DNA of 64,000 nucleotides from Ophiodon elongatus (lineage: Eukaryota; Chordata; Actinopteri; Perciformes; Hexagrammidae), in the NCBI GenBank assembly GCA_016806645.1, contig JACSYO010001985.1:216001-280000 (forward strand). Direction: 5' to 3'. Shown here one piece after another: positions 27,301-35,344 of the stretch. Each line of letters starts with the position of its first letter. Positions within the stretch are counted from its first letter, which is position 1. A program made the translations under genes and the position numbers. The notes beneath the pieces were generated by a model. It did not search any database, was not told where the DNA came from, and worked only from the letters and a program-made list of their open reading frames with translations.

Positions 27301-30300
27301 CAATTTATTTAATTGCATTTTGTTTATCTTGAATTAAGAAGTTTCAATGATTGATTCCTTCTTTGTTCTCTTTTCATGCTCAGGATGACTCCACAGATGA
27401 CGTCGCTTCGTCCGATGCCTGTCGTTTTGATGTGCTAAATTTCAACATGGATGACTTTGTCACCGTTGACGAAGTTGGTGATGACGTGGGTGACCCAAGC
27501 CCCGAGCCTCACAGCGCCTCCTCATCCAGGCCGTCCTCCAGAGCAAGGAGAGAGAGGCAAAGCTCAGGAGTGCCTGCCGGCAAACGGACCTCAACGAGGT
27601 CTTCGAAAGACTCCAAGAGCACAGCCTCTTCCTCATCCTGCTCATCCAAGTCGATTAAAGACTCCAGCTCTTCGCAATCTGCGTCACCAAAAAAGTCAAA
27701 GTACTCATTTGAGCCTTCCAAATCCCCCGTCAAGCCCTCGGCCTCTGCCACTGCCTGTAAGGCCTCCCCCTCTTCTTCTCCACTGTCAAAAACACAATCT
27801 TCAGCCAAAGCATCCAATACTGCATCCCCTGGTTTAAGTACCCACTCATCCTCTGCTGCACGTGAAACAAAAAGTATGACGTCAGCAGCGACGGTCTCAA
27901 TAGGAAGTCGTTCTGAGCTGCTTATGGAAGAAGACACGGACACTGTGGCAAAGTCTGACCACAAAGTGCCAGCAGAAAGCATTGCTTCAGAGACAAAAAT
28001 GGAAACGTCATCGGAGATGCCTCCACCTCAACAGGAACATGGGTTAGAGTTGAGCCAAGCCCAGAGTCTGGAGATTGCAATCGATGTCAAGACACTTGAA
28101 GAGCAGAAGAAAAGCAAAGAGGAAAGGAAAGAAGATGACGTTGACAAACATACAGAGGTGGAAGAGGATGAAAGTTACCAAATCCTCGATTCACTTGATG
28201 ACCGAACAGATGAACCGATGGATGATGGGGACCGAGCCAGCAGCTCTGAAGCCCAGCCAAGTGGATCTAAAGGAGGCCAGACTTTGCATGACGAAAGCTC
28301 TCAGGTCTCGGACAGTGTCGACGATGAAGTCAAAGCCTGCCCACCGGAGCACAAGGAGACGGAAACTGGCGGTTCTCTCCAAGTGTCGGACAGTGTTACC
28401 GAAGGCGAAGCAGCTACGGGTCAAGAGGACAGTCGCCTGGTTCAAGATGACGGTTCCACGGTGAAGCAGCTGTCTGAGGATCATGAGACAAGCAATGTAG
28501 AGACTTTCCAGGTGTCGGATACAGGTAGTAAACACACTCCAAGGGACATGGGAGATGGGAAGGAGAGAAAAGAGGAGGAAGTCGAAGGCAAAATGCGTTC
28601 TGCAGAGTCCTGCAATGCCTTCAAAGATGTGGATAATCGTGATAGCCAAATTCCAAATGAAGACCAGCCTCTTCAAGAGCCCGACAACAAAGACACTTTA
28701 AAAGACCCGGACAGTGATGTTACTGAACAAGAAACCTTTGAGATATTGGATTCAATTGATGATGTTAATTCAGCAGAAGATGACAGCCAGAACCTTGAAA
28801 TTCCCAGTGACCACATCTCTAAAGAAGACAAGAGACCCACGGAGGAAGAGGAAGACACATATCAGGTAATTGATTCTGTGGAAGATCAGCCAATGGCCAC
28901 AGAGCCAGAGACTGGCAAGAAAGGAAAAAGAAACCTGAGAGGGAGGGGGACTGCTAGAAAAGATGATAAACCATCGAAGAGGAATGGCCCCCCGACCACG
29001 GCATCCAAAAGTGAAGAGAAGGAGAAACCGGAGAGGACGGTTAAAAAATACGAGACACGGACGAAGATGGACCTCACTGCAAGAGTTTCTAAAAAAGACA
29101 CCGAGGTCACCGAGGACGTGGTGTATAAGATAGTAGATTCTGTTGAAGACGAACCGGTTCAAGATGCGGCCGCCACAGAAATGTCCGGTAGAAGAAGGAG
29201 TGCAAGAGGAAAGAAGGAGGATAAAATCCCTCTGGATCTCGCGGAGGCGTCTGAAAAACCAGAGGAGGCTACATACAAGATTTTAGACTCTGTGGACGAA
29301 GACAATGCCAACGATGAACCAACGACGAGACCTACCAGAGGAAAAAGGGGAAGACCCGCTAAGAAAGAGGCTTCAAATGAGAAAACAAAAACGGAGGAGG
29401 CGCCACCGAGGCGGAGGCAAACACCTGCCAGAGAAAAAACCCCAAAGAAAGAAGAGAAAGCCCCTCCGAAAGAGAGCACACCTTCAAAGAGGAGCGATGG
29501 CGTGGTCGGTGAGTTGGGTGAGAGGGATGCGACCTTTGAGGTATTCGACTCTATTGAGGACGAGGTTGTTCAGGAGGATCGGCCCGCCGCAAGAAGAAGG
29601 GGAAGACCGAGGAAAGACGTTAAAGCAACTAAAAAAGGTTCTAGCGTAACATTAAAGAAGGGGGACAAAGACGCATCTAAAAATGTGGCCGATGAAGAAG
29701 AGGCCACGTATCAGATTCTCGATTCTGTGGAGGGCGAGGCGGTTGACGACCGGCCCCACGTGGGACCGTCCGAAGAGAAAACTTTGAAAGACGTTGACCA
29801 GCGAACCGAGAGAAGTGAATCTCTCACGGGATCGCCCAAAAATGAGGAGGAAGATGAGCCGATGTATCGCATCATAGATTCCCTGGATGACGATCAAGTT
29901 CAAGAACAGCAGATGACCACAGAGGACCAGACGAAGGATAAAACTTCTTCGGGAGAAGAGTTATCGGCTCAAAAAGAAGACCCGCCAACCTGTGGAAGCA
30001 CAGTTGTGGAAGAGACCGAAAAAGTGGTTGTCGAAGAGGAGGCTGTGTACCAGATAGTTGATGATTTAGTGGATTCGAATGATGATCCATCTGCTGCAGA
30101 AGGGTCTGGGACAGAAAATATAGAAACACCCAGAGCAGACATTCAGACATTCACCTCCCAGAGTGATGCTGACGTTCGCAAAATGGAGAAAAAAACAAAA
30201 TCGGTGGAGAAAGACAACGCAACGAGGACGCTGGTGAACCTGGACCAGGTGAGCGAGGAGGAGGAGGATTACCCGGACGACGCGGCCGAGGAGGAGGAAT

Positions 30301-33300
30301 TGAGGAAGCGACAAGCCGTCGTAAAAGAGAAGCAGTTCGCCAAGGAGCGGGGAGCGAGGAGGACCAGGGAGAGGGAGGTAAGGAGGACCAGGGACTCGGA
30401 GGAAAGGAGGACCAGGGACTCGGAGGAAAGGAGGACCAGGGACTCGGAGGAAAGGAGGACCAGGGACTCGGAGGAAAGGAGGACCAGGGACTCGGAGGAA
30501 AGGAGGACCAGGGACTCGGAGGAAAGGAGGACCAGGGACTCGGAGAAAAGGAGGACCAGGGACACGGAGCGAAGGAGCCGAAGCAGCAGCAGCAGCAGTA
30601 GAGGAGGAGGAGGAGGAGGAGGAGGAGGAGGAGGCAGCGGGGGAGGAACGAGGAGGGAAAAGGAGAGGGGGAGGGAAAAGGAGGAGGCGGTGGCGGTAGA
30701 CCCCAAGGAGATGGTGACTCTGGATGAGGTGGGAGCAGATGATGCTGGAGAGGAAAGGGCACCGGACAGCAAAGAGTGGGACGGGGAGATCACGGAGGGG
30801 GAGCTGCAGGCTCTCGTCACTCTGGATGAGTTCATAGAGGAAGAGGAGGACGGGAAGGTCGAGCAAAGCCCGCCGGAGACCCACCCACCAGAGACCCGCC
30901 CACCCAGCCAGGAGGAGGAATCGGTGGACTTCTTAAACCCAGAGGTAAAAGTCAAGATTTTAACACACAGAAGTCACATTTTTACCACATTTAGAAAACG
31001 TAAACAGAAGCTGAACAAATCCAGGTGGTAAAGATGCTTTGTGTCTGCTTTTAGACTTTGGTGACTTTGGACGAAGCTGGTGATGACGAGGAAGAGAAGC
31101 CGGACGAAGAGCAAGCTGAGAAAACCCCAGGATCTGCCAAACGCAAAAACGATGATGACGGAGGTATGTGTTATAATATTAAGAATACTTGCACGTTGCA
31201 GATTTAGGTGCAAGTACTTGTAACTGATTTAGATCCCTTCTGTAGTAGGGGTGTCACAATTTGGATTCTAAATTGAAAATCAATTGAAATTAGATTTTTA
31301 TATTGAACTTCAAATTCCGCCGCGGTCGTTTATCTCCACCTAGAGTCTATTGCGTCTACGTCGCTTTGTGTGGTAAAGCAAGTGGGCGTCGCCTGGGACT
31401 TCATGGTGCATTCAGTTGTTCCTCGTAGACTCTGACAAACTCAAGCTGTTACTGTAAAGTACCCTCCTGCATTCTAGGTGCATTGACTGGTGAAGTAAGT
31501 TATTACATATTAAATTCATTATTTAATTTTGACCATATAATGTGGTACATAAAACACAAAATCAGGCTCGATACCGTCTAGCTTTTCTTCTTTTTTTTTA
31601 AGAATACATTTGAAAATATAATTGACAGTTGTCAGGACAAGAAACCGAGGATCTGTTGATCTTAACAAGTGAAGACTCCATCTAACAGTGCTGGAAAAAA
31701 ACTTTGTCGATCTGCTATCACTTTCACATTTTTGTCGATCAGTTTCAAACAAGCCCCCAATCAAATCTAAGTGGATTAATATGGAAAGACAATAAAACAA
31801 CGTCCAACTGGAGTTAATACTCTCTTCTTTTTTTTTGTCCAGTTTTGGAAGAAAGTATGAACTTTGTGACGGTAGACGAGGTGGGAGAGGTGGAAGAGGA
31901 GGAGGAGGAGGAAAGGGAAGCGGTAAAATCCAGGACAAAAGGACGAGCTAAGAAGAGAACCAGACAAACCCCTGGTAAGACACAAACACATATTTACATC
32001 TTCTATCCATGTCGGGAGGCTCTTAGAGTCAGGGGACATAATCAATCTTTGGTGTCACTGTTTTTCAATGATTGAGCTCTAAAACATCAAACTTTGGTGA
32101 CAGTTTTATGTTAAAACTGCCATTAGGACCGCTGCACCTCTTCCTGAAAAGCAGCCGCAGGTTCTTCAGTTTGGAGCCAAACTCCTCGTTAAAAGGATTA
32201 TTCTCCCTTTCACTTGTTTGCTTAACCGATGCATTGTCTTTTACCACAGTGAGGCAATCGACCAGAGGGAAAAAAGTGACCACAACAGACGAGAGAGAAG
32301 AAGAAGAAGAAGAAGAAGGAGAAGAAGAAGAAGAAGAAAGGGAGCCAGCTGGCACTGATGTGCTGCCTCCTCCTGGACTCGATGCCTCCTCGTCACGGGA
32401 CAACGATCCGTCTACGTCGTCAAGTGTCGGGCAAGTCGACATCAACGCTGCCTCTGCTGGGCCGGAGCTGCAGCCGGAGCGTCCTGAGAACCAGACACTG
32501 GAGGAACGTGTGGAGGAAGGAGAGGAGGAGGAGGAGGAGGAGGACAAGGAAGGATGGAGCAGGGGGGACATTAAAGGTACGAAGATCTCAAAGAATGATG
32601 GACTAAAGCCTTTTGAAACAGATTGTATTCTTCAGTTTCAGCGTACCGTCCACACTGAGCTTCTATTTTGGACCAATGAAAGTGCATCTTTCAAGGACAG
32701 GGTGTTGAGGGAAAGCATTACAAAATGTGAAATAAAAAATTCATGCTTTCAAATTGAAAGAACGCACATTTTCTTTCGGGGCAGTGTGTGGTGAGCGGCT
32801 CTAGGTCAATGAGTTATTGTCTTAAGTTATTGTGAACATGACTTTGCCCTCATCAAGCAGCTCGAGTAACGATTATTTCCGTGATTTCAATGATTGTTTA
32901 GTCAATAGTAAAAAAAAAACACATCAAATCACTCGTGATTTTGGGGCATTTTTGCTTGAAATAATACTTTATATTGTCACAATTGTTTCAGATTAATGAT
33001 TTATTTCTGATAGACTACGCGCTTAATCATTTTGGCTCTCCACACATTTTTCGGTACAGCAGCATTTTTATATACAGGTAAGAAAAGAACAATATATACA
33101 AAAATAGAATAGAAGAAGAAGAAGAAAATAAGAAAAATGCACAGTATATACAACAAATAGAATGGAATAATAATATTAAATAGGGACAGAGTTCCTTCAG
33201 CCGGGAAGGATAAAGGAAGTCTGACCCCGCTCTCGTGTGGAAGTGGAACTTTTATACACGTGAGACACACTTTGTCCTCCAGCATGAAACAGTGTGTTCT

Positions 33301-34261
33301 TCCCTGTTTATGCTGGCCAGTACATAAGGAACATGAGCTTTAGATAAGCTGGGAAGAAGAACAGGTGTTTTAGAAATGCAAACACTTCAACCTATAGATG
33401 AGTTACAGAGTTCACTAAATACATTTTTCTCCGAATACATTTGAAAAACTTAACAACAATGTCTCTTTCCTGGAAAGCCTGACCCGGTGCTCAGGATAGT
33501 CCATGAGGTATCTTTACGTGATTAATGGATCGTTCGTTCCTTCTCTTCTGTAGCTGGGAGTAAACAGAGGAGGGAGCCCGTCGGACCTGAAGCCAAGCGA
33601 TCTCGTTCTCAGTCTCCTCGCGACGCCGCCGACGTCACACTGCCGCCATTCAAACCCCACAACCCCCTCGGTGAGACGCGGGCACATCCTCACGCCGCCA
33701 CTCCATTTTTTTAAAAAAAAATCGACACGGGATGCGGATGTTTTTTTTCCGTCCTCCGGTTTCACTTTCGTTGTCTCCCTCTTCAGGTCGGGAGTTCGTG
33801 GTCCCCAAGTCGGGGTTCTTCTGTAACCTCTGCTCCGTTTTCTACCTGACGGAGAGCGCCGCCAAGGACCTCCACTGCAGCAGCCAGCGGCACTACGACA
33901 ACCTCCAGGTGACAGACGCACACAGCGACCTTTCCATATTCAGAACGCAAATCAAAACCCACCTTTTCAGAAGTGCTTTTAATTTGTGACTATTGTATGT
34001 TCCATGTTTTTAATGTATAGCTCTTTTATTATGATTTCAATGTTTTGTAAAGTGCCTTTGAGAATTGTGAAAAGCGCTATATAAATAAAATGTATTATTA
34101 TTATTATTATACACAAACGTAGACGCAATGGCCTTTCATTATTTGTGTTCACCCCTTTTCTCTCTTTTTTTTTCTTTTTTTTTCAGAAACATTTCCAGAA
34201 GATTCAACAGAAACCATCAAGACGTTCCACACAAAGTTCTCAAGGCTCCGTTTCTGAGTGA
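8032..34261 (+). CDS. znf638: Zinc finger protein 638 (NP220) orthologue, copy A, whole gene span
   Basis: A nuclear RNA/DNA-binding protein; mammalian ZNF638 binds cytidine-rich DNA and RNA and acts in splicing and in silencing unintegrated DNA (known for the family, not shown here). Coding exons by my reading: 7743/8032-10203, 12335-12396, 12946-12978, 13579-13782, 13941-14530, 15092-15309, 15718-15852, 15984-16082, 16417-16461, 16822-16859, 17092-18053, 18597-18707, 18792-18826, 19820-19954, 20279-20407, 20994-21032, 21339-21464, 21555-21684, 22192-22362, 22494-22528, 23033-23197, 23312-23446, 24540-24578, 24680-24820, 25337-25425, 25617-25640, 26156-26714, 27056-27118, 27384-30944, 31055-31163, 31843-31974, 32250-32576, 33554-33670, 33787-33908, 34187-34261. 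All phases join in one frame of about 3,708 codons, far longer than the roughly 1,980 residues of the human protein. The ESAS motif, both matrin-type zinc fingers and the VTVDE repeats identify the family. The true N-terminus may lie upstream of 8032. Confidence 0.9.
10204..12334 (+). other. First internal intron of znf638 A
   Basis: A 2.1 kb intron between the two halves of the zinc finger. It holds the hAT-like element at 10937-11321 and a GAA-rich tract near 11580. The matching intron in copy B is only about 200 bp. No coding exon seen inside. Confidence 0.7.
10937..11321. mobile_element. Non-autonomous hAT-like DNA element
   Basis: The ends are imperfect inverted repeats (tagagatgcactgat at the left, atcagtgcatcccta at the right). 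They are flanked by an 8-bp duplication differing at one base: gttgtata at 10929-10936 and gttgtatc at 11322-11329. Eight-bp target duplications and this type of terminal repeat fit hAT elements. There is no transposase frame. A body fragment lies at about 6785-6910. Confidence 0.75.
12335..12978 (+). CDS. znf638: znf638 A exons 2-3: histidine half of zinc finger 1 and YPDW motif
   Basis: Exon 2 (12335-12396) encodes DWISHQNTSLHLESC; H729 and H735 complete a C-x2-C-x12-H-x5-H matrin-type finger with the cysteines of exon 1. The donor is ca|gtcagt, phase 2. Exon 3 (12946-12978, only 33 bp; acceptor caacag, donor cag|gtaaat) encodes YPDWDGEIAL, matching the conserved YPDW motif that directly follows this finger in mammalian ZNF638. 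The phase is preserved with or without exon 3, and copy B has only a decayed trace of it. Confidence 0.85.
13579..14530 (+). CDS. znf638: znf638 A exons 4-5: RS domain with 10-residue repeat
   Basis: Exon 4 (13579-13782) starts with a serine/threonine-rich stretch and becomes an Arg-Ser domain (SRSRSRSHSRS). Exon 5 (13941-14530) continues with (Ser-Arg)n and then about 14 imperfect copies of a 30-bp unit encoding RQSPSRRSDE-like decamers between about 14020 and 14470. RS domains of this family mediate association with splicing factors and nuclear speckles and are phosphorylated. Copy B has the same two exons (46062-46289, 46493-46833) with fewer repeat units. Phases 2 in and 1 out agree in both copies. 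Confidence 0.85.
15092..15309 (+). CDS. znf638: znf638 A exon 6: serine/lysine-rich linker with probable GC-AG intron
   Basis: Encodes a helical segment (SLSKQSDLETVVKTLAPALM) followed by Ser-rich and Lys-rich low-complexity sequence. The best end is gag|gcaagt at 15309: a GC donor with otherwise perfect consensus, and the only one in phase 0 to join RRM1 at 15718. The nearby GT (15314) gives the wrong phase. Directly downstream is an (AG)n microsatellite (15329-15362) that replaces the region where copy B has its donor. Copy B uses a normal GT donor 21 bp further on (aag|gttggt at 47902). Confidence 0.75.
15718..16082 (+). CDS. znf638: znf638 A exons 7-8: RRM1
   Basis: Exons 15718-15852 (135 bp) and 15984-16082 (99 bp), both phase 0, encode residues about 1094-1171. 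The first holds the beta1-alpha1-beta2 part (VKLGDVNNSVSHDDVLAAVE, then FGKITSVILF) and the second the beta3 strand and alpha2 (ALVIFEKEEDAKKLKSL), ending in ITVVGGK. The fold corresponds to the first matrin-homology RRM of ZNF638. Copy B has the same two exon sizes at 48388-48522 and 49790-49888. Confidence 0.85.
16417..18053 (+). CDS. znf638: znf638 A exons 9-11: basic and acidic linker with heptad minisatellite
   Basis: Exon 9 (16417-16461, 45 bp) and exon 10 (16822-16859) encode a short charged linker. Exon 11 (17092-18053) opens with Thr/Pro-rich sequence and a repeat of LPTPSHFLP-like units, then a Lys-rich segment, then an acidic segment, and near its end five copies of a 21-bp unit encoding ASPATPQ (about 17870-17980). 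Donor gaaag|gtatgt, phase 1. Copy B lacks exon 9 and has a broken exon 11. Confidence 0.85.
18597..18826 (+). CDS. znf638: znf638 A exons 12-13: short linker before RRM2
   Basis: Exon 12 (18597-18707; acceptor ccgtag, donor atac|gtaagc) encodes a linker ending LTFGETLDKRPFQYKI. Exon 13 (18792-18826, 35 bp) encodes CFKLKTCFSAK. Phases 1 in, 1 between and 0 out agree with neighbours. Copy B has two versions of the 35-bp exon (51302-51336 and 53297-53331), showing that the region was duplicated there. Confidence 0.8.
19012..19197. mobile_element. Small inverted-repeat (MITE-like) element
   Basis: The first and last 37 bp or so are inverted copies of each other (gttagttacatactgtaact at the left; the right end reads as its imperfect complement up to 19197). 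The interior is about 110 bp with no coding content. It lies in the intron before RRM2 and is absent from the matching intron of copy B. The family is not identified. Confidence 0.7.
19820..21032 (+). CDS. znf638: znf638 A exons 14-16: RRM2 and 39-bp connector
   Basis: Exons 19820-19954 (135 bp), 20279-20407 (129 bp) and 20994-21032 (39 bp), all phase 0, residues about 1569-1669. The first carries the RNP2-like strand LFITNLP and the helix CYTEEDLVQLLLPFG; the second begins AFVFMPEVEDAFKVIKA, the RNP1 strand and second helix. Aromatic residues at canonical RNP1 positions are only partly kept, as is common in matrin-homology RRMs. The connector exon encodes FWFYKTVMKLMRY. The layout is repeated at RRM4 (23033-24578). 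Confidence 0.85.
20545..20860 (-). repeat. Fragment of the dispersed fish repeat
   Basis: Positions about 20550-20630 (agaagtcccattgtattgaa, then gaagtctatgagaaaaatac) match the blocks at 1045-1730 and 5545-6062. It lies in the intron between exons 15 and 16 of copy A. The boundaries are uncertain. Confidence 0.5.
21339..22528 (+). CDS. znf638: znf638 A exons 17-20: RRM3 and following linker
   Basis: Exons 21339-21464 (126 bp) and 21555-21684 (130 bp) form an RRM-like unit, residues about 1670-1754: TILIKNISWSETKELRQSL as beta1/alpha1 and VFVEFQSVCHADRLGVWYSL as RNP1/alpha2. Exons 22192-22362 (171 bp) and 22494-22528 (35 bp) encode a linker rich in Pro and aromatic residues. Phases 0, 1, 1, 0 agree throughout. 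Copy B has the same four sizes at 55848-55973, 56057-56186, 56495-56665 and 56805-56839. Confidence 0.85.
23033..24578 (+). CDS. znf638: znf638 A exons 21-23: RRM4 and 39-bp connector
   Basis: Exons 23033-23197 (165 bp), 23312-23446 (135 bp) and 24540-24578 (39 bp), phase 0, residues about 1824-1936. IMLTGFP and HEDVAKLVWRHFP mark beta1 and alpha1; AFVFFADWTSCCDFVRDHI is the RNP1 strand and alpha2. The connector (EMMYTTLMKWSNA) parallels that of RRM2. This block, with its introns, is nearly identical to 57642-58445 in copy B. Confidence 0.88.
23465..23890 (+). mobile_element. Insertion carrying a RecQ-like helicase fragment
   Basis: This intronic stretch is missing from copy B, whose intron resumes homology at about 58075 (A: about 23895). 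On the + strand 23655-23790 encodes a segment with SLKEEQRTTLKAF followed by a Walker-A-like LPTGFCKSL, the arrangement of motifs 0 and I in RecQ-family helicases; the expected G of GxGKS is replaced by C. The frame runs into low complexity, so it is a fossil. I infer that it came with a mobile element or retrocopy; no inverted repeats were found. Confidence 0.5.
24320..24357. repeat. (CA)n microsatellite
   Basis: Nineteen CA repeats in the copy A intron before exon 23. It is not present in the corresponding intron of copy B. Confidence 0.95.
24680..25640 (+). CDS. znf638: znf638 A exons 24-26: RRM5
   Basis: Exons 24680-24820 (141 bp), 25337-25425 (89 bp) and 25617-25640 (24 bp), residues about 1937-2020. 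LEERLLCVETSEKSLEVIGVV starts the fold (beta1/alpha1) and IEMADSSAVTKVVENYK gives beta3/alpha2, matching the last RRM-like unit of ZNF638. RRM2-RRM3 and RRM4-RRM5 are each built as two exons, a 39-bp connector, then two exons. The first exon and the first 50 bp of the second are almost identical in copy B. Confidence 0.85.
26156..27118 (+). CDS. znf638: znf638 A exons 27-28: acidic Ser/Ala-rich linker
   Basis: Exon 27 (26156-26714) begins SLKSLKERLQDS and then has low-complexity Ala/Glu/Ser/Thr sequence, ending in a predicted helix (INADIFQAITVAVRNHRLTRE). Exon 28 (27056-27118, 63 bp) encodes a short basic and serine-rich stretch. Copy B's last exon (60703-60829) is homologous only to the first 20 or so codons of exon 27. 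Confidence 0.8.
27384..30944 (+). CDS. znf638: znf638 A exon 29: giant acidic repeat exon with AT-hooks
   Basis: One 3,561-bp exon (1,187 codons, residues about 2229-3415). It opens with FNMDDFVTVDEVGD, the acidic motif that gives the family its VTVDE repeats. From about 28165 to 30070 there are about twelve copies of an acidic motif close to Y-Q-I-L-D-S-V-E-D (for example at YQVIDSVEDQ, YKIVDSVEDE, YRIIDSLDDD). Two AT-hook cores, RGRP at 29346-29357 and RGRPR at 29598-29612, sit between them in basic segments. A 24-bp minisatellite (about 30379-30571) encodes eight RRTRDSEE-like octamers, followed by poly-Ser and an interrupted poly-Gly. It ends with two VTLDE motifs. The exon is much larger than the corresponding human region and wholly absent from copy B. 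Confidence 0.88.
31055..32576 (+). CDS. znf638: znf638 A exons 30-32: VTLDE/VTVDE acidic motifs
   Basis: Exon 30 (31055-31163) starts LVTLDEAGDDEEEKPDEE; exon 31 (31843-31974) holds NFVTVDEVGEVEEEEE; exon 32 (32250-32576) encodes two polyglutamate runs, one on a (GAA)n tract at about 32297-32339, separated by a Ser/Pro-rich stretch. Phases 0, 1, 1, 1 agree. These are the C-terminal acidic repeats of ZNF638. Confidence 0.85.
32577..33553 (+). other. Intron between exons 32 and 33 of copy A
   Basis: About 1 kb, AT-rich. No exon, RNA gene or identifiable repeat could be supported; a GAA-rich tract lies near 33110-33130. Confidence 0.5.
33554..34261 (+). CDS. znf638: znf638 A exons 33-35: C-terminal matrin-type zinc finger and stop
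   Basis: Exon 33 (33554-33670) is basic/Ser-rich with a possible nuclear localisation signal (EAKRSRSQSPR). Exon 34 (33787-33908) encodes EFVVPKSGFFCNLCSVFY, with C3656 and C3659, and H3673 and H3679, a C-x2-C-x13-H-x5-H matrin-type finger matching the human FLVPKAGFFC segment. Exon 35 (34187-34261) gives the helical KHFQKIQQK tail and a Ser-rich end, stop TGA at 34259-34261. Confidence 0.9.
33915..34112 (+). mobile_element. 3' tail of a LINE/SINE-type retroposon
   Basis: Lies in the last intron of copy A. It ends in a stretch reading gaaaagcgctatataaataa and then a (TTA)n tail at about 34096-34110, which is the typical 3' end of L2-type fish LINEs and SINEs that share it. No coding sequence is left. 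Confidence 0.6.
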
Positions 34262-34617
34262 TTCCAACTTCAATAACTATCACTTGTTGTTTTTGTTTTT
34301 TTAGGGTTTTTTTCTTGTCAAAAATGTAGCAACGGCAAAGCTGGACGAGTGAAACGTCTGCAGCTTTTCAAACCTCTGCAGAGGGGTTTAGTTGACACAT
34401 TAATGTGTATATTAAGCCATGTTGGTCAATCTGATTGCTGTCTAGAAACCATGTTTTCATATAAATGTGTAAATATGACATCTACCATAATGCTTAATTC
34501 ATATTTTAGCATGTATTGTCCCATTTCAGGTCTGGTTCCTTGCTGTGCCTACAGAAATTGTTACATATGTGGACGTTTGGAACTTGACAAGATGCCACAT
34601 GAACTAATTTACTCGTC

Positions 34618-34816
34618 AATAAATGATTACTACAGTATTTAGAGTGCATACAGAATTAGTTTGCATTTTGTTCTGCTTATTTTCTGGAATTGTTTTAAAG
34701 CATTTGGGTGGGAACTTGGCTGATGATTTATAGCTCAATTTGACTGATTGAGAGAATGTTCTGTTTCTTTTGCCCATAAATAAATCGTCTTCACCCCGTC
34801 TCATTTCGGTAATAAA
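34618..34816 (+). terminator. Polyadenylation signals of znf638 A
   Basis: AATAAA at 34618-34623 and again at 34811-34816, about 360 and 550 bp after the stop codon. Which is used cannot be told from sequence. Confidence 0.6.
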
Positions 34817-34924
34817 GGGACAATCTTCTTGCGTTCTTAAATCACATTTCGAAGGATGAACTGTAACTAGTGTGGTGGCGAAATGTATCTAACCCGCTGT
34901 TGAGTCTATTAAAGCTGAAATAGC

Positions 34925-35340
34925 GAATATCGCAAAACAGAACTTATCTATGAAATCATTTATTCCTGCAAGAAGAGGCCCAGTTATACAGAGTCAGTGT
35001 GCACTGAAGATATGGAGAAGTCACTGAATTATTTAGGGAGTGGCCAGGATGGGCTGGATTGGACCATGTTGTTCAGGCCGTGACAGACGAGGGGAATGTC
35101 GGGTCAGCTTAGTTACAAAACATACAGCTGTACATACGCCTGCCCTTAATTTATGACCTGTCCACATAAGTACTTTATTACTCAACAACAGGTGAGGGGG
35201 TGCATATGACACTAAGCAGCTGCTGCGTGACCCCCCCCAGTCACCCAATACAGGCTTTGATAGTTTGCACAATAACAGCTTGTAAACCACGTCACTTAGA
35301 TAAGAATATAAAATACAACTAAGAATATAAAATTGCACTA
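34925..35340 (-). mobile_element. LTR-like repeat, family 3, copy 1
   Basis: Shares direct-repeat similarity with 40505-40915: the left parts read cagaacttatctatgaaatc in both and the right parts share a taagaatataaaat tract. Read on the minus strand it contains AATAAA near one end, as LTRs do. The spacing of about 5.6 kb in the same orientation could mean paired LTRs, or a duplicated block together with family 1. Confidence 0.5.
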
Positions 35341-35344
35341 ATTT

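Noticed and set aside
30066..30955. Long minus-strand frames opposite the acidic exon
   Set aside because: They mirror the RRTRDSEE minisatellite and GGA repeats (Pro/Ser/Leu periodicity) and have no independent support.
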